From Microbotryum silenes-acaulis (taxonomy: Eukaryota; Basidiomycota; Microbotryomycetes; Microbotryales; Microbotryaceae), in contig QPFY01000006.1 of NCBI GenBank assembly GCA_003665825.1, forward strand, positions 1,550,001-1,614,000: 64,000 nt of DNA, in the 5' to 3' direction. Of the stretch, positions 58,614-64,000 are shown in pieces (position 1 is the first letter of the stretch; each line of letters begins with the position of its first letter). A program made the translations under genes and the position numbers. The notes under the pieces are model-generated. The model searched no databases. It had not been told where the DNA came from and worked only from the letters and a program-made list of their open reading frames with translations.

Positions 58614-60652
58614 ATGCCACCCCAACAAGTGTTCATCATCGTTCGCCCACCCCCTTCCAAAGGCGTAGATTTGAGGAACCTACAGATCCAACTCGTCAAT
58701 ACCACACGAACCAACACTGCGCATCCGAGTCAGGCCAAAGCGGGTCCGCCGACCCCACCCCCACATGCTCTTGGCAAAGAGACGGAAGGTCACATCGGAT
58801 CAGATGAGGGCGTCCCATCCGAAGGACGTCGTCAAGGGAGTGGGACATCAGCACATCGAAAACCTTGGATCACGAGCGGTACAGCGTCTACTTCGACATT
58901 GGGAGCCAAGTCGTTCGATGCCGTAGCAGGAGCGACGATCGATTCCCCCGACGGACCCATCGGTTCGGCGCCGAACGAAACCGATCCTTCAAGTCCACAC
59001 CTCACGACACCTACAGCTCCAAGACCGAGTCATCCAGGTTCAACAGAGATGATCCGAAGTACGTCTTGGCAATCCGATAAATCTTCCTCCAGTGCGAACT
59101 CAACGAAGAGTTCGTTGTCTTCTTCGATCGGCTCGACGGGGACGAGTTATTCGATTGGTGGGTCGAGTGTAGGGACCAAGGGCAGTGGAGGTGGGGGTGG
59201 AAGTGGGAGGGATAGGAGGGGTAGAGGTAGTAAGAGACGGGTTACGCCGTTGTATAATTTGAGTTTTCATGCGTTGTTACAGACCGTTGTCACGGATGCG
59301 GGTGAGTCGACAAATGATGGGTGTTCGTTCGGGGCGTTCCGGTGTGACGAGCTGACACGAACTGGCATCAATAGGAACGGATGAGAAGATCGCCAAGTTT
59401 TCGAAAAAGGGCACAATCGAGATGATGGATTTCGCACTTCTCGAACCACTCGACCTAAGAGCACCTCCAACCATCTCAACGCCGTCAACTTCGTCGTCGA
59501 CGGTGACTTCTCCTTTGGCATTGATGCGATCAAGAGTCGTGGAGGAGTCGACGAATGGCGGGCAATCACCGACGGGAGGTCTGTTGTCGAAACTCAAAAA
59601 ACTGGGGATGGGGAAAGCGGCGATGAGAGGGAACGGAGGAGGAAGTACCGGAGGAATGACAGCCTCCACGTCGTCAAGACGACTTTCCATCAACGAACCA
59701 CGTCCTAGTCTTGCCCTACCCGACCAAAACGTCACTGTCGTGTCTCCTCGAAAATTACCAAGAGGGCATGCATTCACCCTCACCAAATTCCTGAGGAACG
59801 ATCTCGTCGAAGCCAGAGACTTGATAGGGATGAATGTGCGCTTCGAATGGAAGCGCGTGGAGAAGAAGCGGTCAACAGGAACCCGAAATCAAAGTCGTTC
59901 CAAGAGTCCAAGGAAGGAGGGTTCGGACAGGACGGTAGGGAAGGATGAGGGGAGGTTGGATTTGCCGCTTGAGGGGAGGGGCAGTAGAATGGCCTCGGTG
60001 GAGGAGGGTTCGGGCTCGGACGTTTCGATTGGGTCCGAGAGGGCGTCGAGGGAACTGGATCGAGCCGCAATGGGTCTTGAGGGGACTCGACTTTCGTTCG
60101 CGGGCTCGGCGGACGAAGCTCTGGCGGAGCAAGGCGATGGCGAGGACATGGAGGAAGAAGAAGATTCCGACCTCGAGGATTCTGATCGACCCTGGTCTTG
60201 CACGCTCTACATCACCCAAGCCAACGCACCACAATCTCTCTCTAAATCCCCCTCCGATTCCTGGTCCCTTCCCCTCGCGCACCTTATCCCAGCACCCTAC
60301 CACCCTCGCCTCGTAGCGAACCTTTCTTTCTCGCCGACACTTTCGGATGTGAGATTGGGGAATGGGGCGGGGATCAGTGAGGAGGACTTGAAAGATGCTG
60401 TAAGTGTGACGGCGTTGTGGGTTGTGGCGAAGGACGGACTGGGGGGACGGGCCGGGGGCCTGAAGGTTGGGAATGGGAAAGGGAAAGGGAAGGGGAGGAA
60501 AGGGTCTTTCGAAGGGGGGTAAGTGCTAGGGATCAATTCGGCGGAATGGGGCTGGTGCGGCTTGGTGGACGCTTTTGGTTTGCTTTCCTGTGCGTAGTGT
60601 GCTCTTTATGAAGTTGTTCGACTATATGTCTCGAGCTCGGGTGAGGTTTTGA
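58614..60652 (+). CDS. Conserved-looking fungal protein of unknown function, 628 aa, three exons
   Basis: Exons 58614-59301, 59375-60518 and 60598-60652 keep phase to 629 codons. A strong GTAAGTGC donor at 60519 and an in-phase acceptor give the terminal LFMKLFDYMSRARVRF; reading through instead stops at 60522. The N-terminus FIIVRPPPSKGVDLRNLQIQ leads into a Ser-rich region. An ordered block follows (RVTPLYNLSFHALLQTVVTD-AGTDEKIAKFSKKG, then MMDFALLEPLDL) that looks like a conserved domain. After a disordered linker come HAFTLTKFLRNDLVEAR and NVRFEWKRVEKKR, then an acidic EDMEEEEDSDLEDSD and WSCTLYITQ. I recognise the layout as fungal but cannot name a function. Confidence 0.65.
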
Positions 60653-61049
60653 GATGAGAGAAGGGATTCGTCCTGATCGCCGATCGGACATTCTTTCTTC
60701 TTGACGAGCTCGATCTGAACTGTACTCCACTGAGCAGGAACAGAAAAGATGAGTGCCATTACAGGTCACCCTTTCCATTCGATTATAAGGCACAGATTGT
60801 CCTCAGCGAATCTGAATCTGCTGGACCTGTCATCACGTGCACCGAACGGGTCTCGTCGCTCGCGCGCGCGCCGGCGCTCGTCCGACTGCTAGTCGACTGC
60901 TCCTCCCGACCAGACCCGAAAGACTCGCCGGCGCCTGCGCGCTTTGCTCTACCATCGCCCACTCTTCGAATTCACCAAAGTGAGCGCTGCTTGCCAATGC
61001 AAATCACCCAGCTGTTGTGCATGACTGATCGTTCAGCTTCTTCAATGAA
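60653..61049. other. Intergenic region and probable 5' leader of the reductase relic
   Basis: GC-rich CGCGCGCGCGCCGGCGCTCG near 60860. A spliced leader with donor at 60980 (CCAAAG|TGAGC) is possible. No gene. Confidence 0.35.
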
Positions 61050-62548
61050 GTGCCCGCTGTTGCTAAAGACTCTCTCGGTATGTACCCTACAACAGTGGCA
61101 TGTGCTCGATCCGCTTGAGCGAATTGCGCAACGTCGATGCGGCCATCGAAGACGTCATCCGCGGGGGGGGGAGGGGGGGAAGCCTTCCACATGATCGTCG
61201 TCGATCTCGCTCGTACTCGCGCGTCGGGTAGTCTGAGCGTTGAGTTAAGCTGACATGAAATAGCACCTCTTTTCCCCAGTCCTCCTCACCCTGCAGGTTT
61301 CCTCGCCGCCCACGTCGGCCAACAATTGCTCCAACGCGGATTCCGAGTCCGAGGAACAGTCCGTTCCCAAGCCAAGGGTGAGTATCTCAAGAAGTTGTAT
61401 GAGAAGGATGGCAAGGCGGATCAGTTCGACTTTGTGATTGTTGAGGATGTTGAGCAGGTACGTTTCGCCTACAAGGCATGGGGTTGCTAAGAAAGAAACA
61501 AAACGGGGAGTAAAGCACTGATGATGCGGATTCTGGCTTGGGTGTTGGTGTAAACAGGAGGGTGCTTTCGATAAAGCTGTCAAGGGCGTCGATGCAGTCG
61601 CACACACGGCCAGTCCGTTCCACTTCAACGTCACCGACCCCCAAAAGGACTTGATCAACCCTGCCGTCCAGTCAGTACATGAGCTCAGGCCGAAACAATG
61701 CCGTTCAACAGAACGAAGGAGTCTGACTCTTTTGCTCGTGGACTCAATCAGGGGAACATTGAACCTCGTGCGTTCGGCTCTGCTCGAACCCAAGATCAAG
61801 CGCGTCGCCATCACGTCATCCTTCGCGGCCGTGACCAACCCTTACGATCCTGTCTACACATTCACGGAGGAAGACTGGAACGAGTTCTCACCCATGGAGT
61901 TGGAGAAGAAGGGCAAGGACTGTGACCCGTTCCGTGAGTTCAGATGCGGTAGAGTTTTTCGACAGGAGGGAAGGAGCTGAGAGCGCTGATGCTGCGGTGT
62001 ACGATGTGCATTCATAGACTCGTACCGTGCTTCCAAGACTTTAGCCGAGAAAGCGGCTTGGGACTTCCTCAAGGAGAACACCAAGGACGGCAAAGCGCCT
62101 TTTGACATCGCGACGATCAACCCTCGTGAGTCGAACGTAGCGACACAGAAAGGCAGCCCAGTTGCAACAGCCGGACTTATCCTTTTGTGGTTTTCCTTCA
62201 TTCTTTTTACTCTCAAGCTTTGATCTTTGGTCCCGTGATCCATGAGATCCATGAGATCCACTCGGCAAAATCGCTCAACACCTCCGTCGGAGTCTTCTAC
62301 TCCTACCTCCTCGGCGACAAGACGAGCGAGGACGCGACCAAACCCGCTGGACTTTTGGTCGATGTCCGTGATGTAGCTTTGGCGCATATCCTCACTTTGG
62401 AGAAGGACTCATCTCCAAGAAGGAATTCGTGTACCAAGATATCTTGGACCTGCTCGAAGGTTCGGAACAGGGGAAGAAATTGTTGAGCGAGTTCCCCAAA
62501 GCGACTAAGAGTGGGAAGGGGAGTTGGTGTGTTGGGAATGAGGGTTAG
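61050..62548 (+). pseudogene. Gre2/dihydroflavonol-reductase-like NADPH-dependent carbonyl reductase, apparently inactivated
   Basis: Short-chain (extended SDR) reductase relic. Exons 61050-61077, 61280-61457, 61558-61670, 61752-61933, 62018-62125, 62218-62548. Recognisable: PAVAKDSL, VLLT (start of the TGxxGxxG Rossmann motif), GFLAAHVGQQLLQRGFRVRG, VDAVAHTASPF, KRVAITSSFAAV, the catalytic YRASK, NPPLIFGP and LVDVRDVALAHILTLEK. Lesions: the expected initiator Met is GTG in frame; VLLT and GFLAAH lie in different frames with the glycine motif lost (ACCCTGCAGG); and after LEK the tail ISKKEFVYQDILDLLEG is in another frame with missing residues. Splice sites otherwise look intact, so decay is recent. 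Assembly error cannot be excluded for any one lesion. Confidence 0.7.
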
Positions 62549-62637
62549 GAATGGCGCGTTCATTGGTAATCTGTTTAGAAGCGCTCGTCTGTTTAGTGAA
62601 GCCTGGCGATGCGCACCAACCGTTGTCTTCTCTCCAC

Positions 62638-62727
62638 GGTTGGATTACACGCTCGTCAGGTACGCATGTTTAGCTTCACAGCCACTTTCGTTGCAATTAA
62701 CTGACGGTTGGATTACACGCTCGTCAG
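62638..62727. repeat. 23-bp direct repeat upstream of the second retroelement
   Basis: CGGTTGGATTACACGCTCGT followed by CAG occurs at about 62638-62660 and 62705-62727. It may mark the end of a decayed LTR or a leader repeat. The left LTR boundary is not visible. Confidence 0.5.
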
Positions 62728-62801
62728 TCTCTTATTTGGTAGCGTCTGTATTGCCGCAAGGCACAGATCCGCACGCAGAAAAGACGCAGCGCATATCCAA
62801 G

Positions 62802-64000
62802 ATGGCTACGACCACGGTGGATTCCGGGTCCGCCACTCATCGCGGCCTTATGGGCGACCTGTATGGCAATGTCGACGCCACGAATTGGGGAATGGCCAAG
62901 GATCGACTCCAACGGGTGTTGGAGGGCGATGGCCGGTTCAAGCACGTCACGACCGAACTCAGCGTTGGCCCCGAGCCCGAACAGTCCGAGTTCACCCGTA
63001 CGCTGGGTGGCTCCACTGTGGCCGACGTAGCCACGTTCCGTACACAACATCGGAACTACCGTCATGACGTCGACGACCTCGATCAAGCCTTGGCGCAGGC
63101 CCGCAACATCTTGTTCGTGTGCCTGGGGGAGGCCATGTTCGCGCGCATCGCAGACCAGCCAACGCACGAGCTGTGGGCGGCCCTCGATAAGGATCTCGGC
63201 GCCGCATCCCACGACTTCGCGCGGTCGGAGAAACTTGATGCTCTTTTCCAATACCAAGCCTACGTCGATGGAGACCCTCTCGACCCTTGGTTGTCGCGCT
63301 TCAACCGGCTGTTCGTCGATCTCAACGCCGCGCATGTTTCCCGCGACAAGGCCTACCAGCGCGCCAAGATCGACGGGGTCAAGTACACGCAAGCTGAGTT
63401 TGACAAGTGGGTTCCGCCGCCTGCGTTGTCGGAAGGCATCCGCATGGACCTCTTGAAGGCGAGGATGCCACGGCCTATTGTCACGGTTATCGACGCCCTC
63501 GGCCCTATCCCGTCGCTCAGTGATGTGGAGGGCGCGATTCGTCGCGCGGCGATGTCTCGCTCTTCCGGCACCGACGTCGCCGAAGCCCTCGCGGCGAAGA
63601 CTCAGGGTCGTCGCAGGCGCCCCGCTCGTTCGTCAGGCAAACCGAAGTCCAGTTTTCTCTCGGCTTCGAAGGTACCGGGTCTCGTGGACAAGTGGCCGCA
63701 CGGGGTTGCGCAGAACGGTCGCCTGAGGCTGGGCCCGTCGCAGTGTCGGAATGCTACGAGCAGGGTCATCTTGGCGACGAATGTACCGTCCCCTCGACCG
63801 AACTGTGCCGTCGTCGGGTTGCCGTCTTAGCCAAGCACAACATCTCCATCGGCGCGGCCGACGCGATGGCGCTCGTGGCTGAGTACGGTCCCGACCCATC
63901 GGTTGACGACGACTCTTACGAGAACTATTTTGCCGAGGTCGCCCTTGACACCGAAGTCTCTGCGCTGTACTTGCACGACGGTCCCCGCTACCTCCTCGAC
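62802..64000 (+). mobile_element. Copia-like retroelement, gag and start of protease, truncated by the window edge
   Basis: From the ATG at 62802 the frame encodes a Gag/UBN2-like protein: MATTTVDSGS, NWGMAKDRLQRVLEGDGRF, ELWAALDKDLG, KLDALFQYQAYVDGDPL and FNRLFVDLNAAHVS. The zinc knuckle is split between frames (CRN then CYEQGHLGDEC) by one missing base near 63752, so the first frame stops at 63828-63830. The other frame continues to the window end, where PRYLLD is the expected lead into a Copia protease DSGA/DTGA motif. Gag is unlike that of the first element, so it is a separate family. The inactivating shift may be real or an assembly error. Confidence 0.75.

Overview
The window is fungal nuclear DNA, most likely from a basidiomycete. 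The basis is GC-rich coding sequence, genes cut by many short introns (mostly 50-90 bp, GT...AG, with CTGAC/CTGAT-like branch sites), and gene families such as a D-arabinono-1,4-lactone oxidase, a pepsin-type protease and a Tnp2-like transposase. A Pucciniomycotina/Microbotryomycetes yeast or smut would fit, but that placement is inference. Exon coordinates were assembled by hand: junctions were accepted where GT...AG sites, reading phase and family similarity agreed.

Layout. 0.25-8.4 kb holds three housekeeping genes: the 18S rRNA dimethyltransferase DIM1 (-), an adaptin beta subunit (+) sharing a divergent promoter with it, and ALO1 (+). 9.4-15.4 kb holds a very small secreted peptide gene (-), a secreted aspartic protease (+) followed by a decayed partial copy, and a Ser/Thr-rich single-pass membrane protein (-). 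15.7-24.5 kb is a nest of transposons: long inverted repeats (about 390 bp) enclose a smaller inverted-repeat element and a degenerate ORF, and the right arm is split by an intact, young Copia retrotransposon with a 5-bp target-site duplication. 24.9-43.6 kb is gene-rich: a PHD-finger protein (-), an HSP70-like ATPase (+), a multi-pass membrane protein (-), an O-fucosyltransferase-like type II membrane protein (-), a 1114-residue Ser-rich protein (+) and a cysteine-rich secreted protein (-).

43.6-53.5 kb is accessory sequence. Its centre is a Tnp2-like transposase (+) facing away from a small unknown gene (-). Between them lies a 676-bp palindrome whose 160-bp arms each carry a tRNA-like gene with intact pol III A and B boxes. 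Arrays of a CCGCGGTTG-type palindromic motif lie on both outer sides. This looks like one DNA transposon with an unusual bidirectional control region and is the best candidate here for something undescribed.

53.5-60.7 kb returns to ordinary genes: a Gln/Gly/Tyr-rich vWA-domain protein and an unknown conserved protein. 61.0-62.5 kb is a Gre2/DFR-like reductase with three apparent lesions. A second Copia-like element with a broken gag zinc knuckle runs off the right edge.

The housekeeping genes act separately (ribosome biogenesis, clathrin trafficking, erythroascorbate synthesis, glycosylation, chromatin). No metabolic cluster or operon-like organisation is visible.
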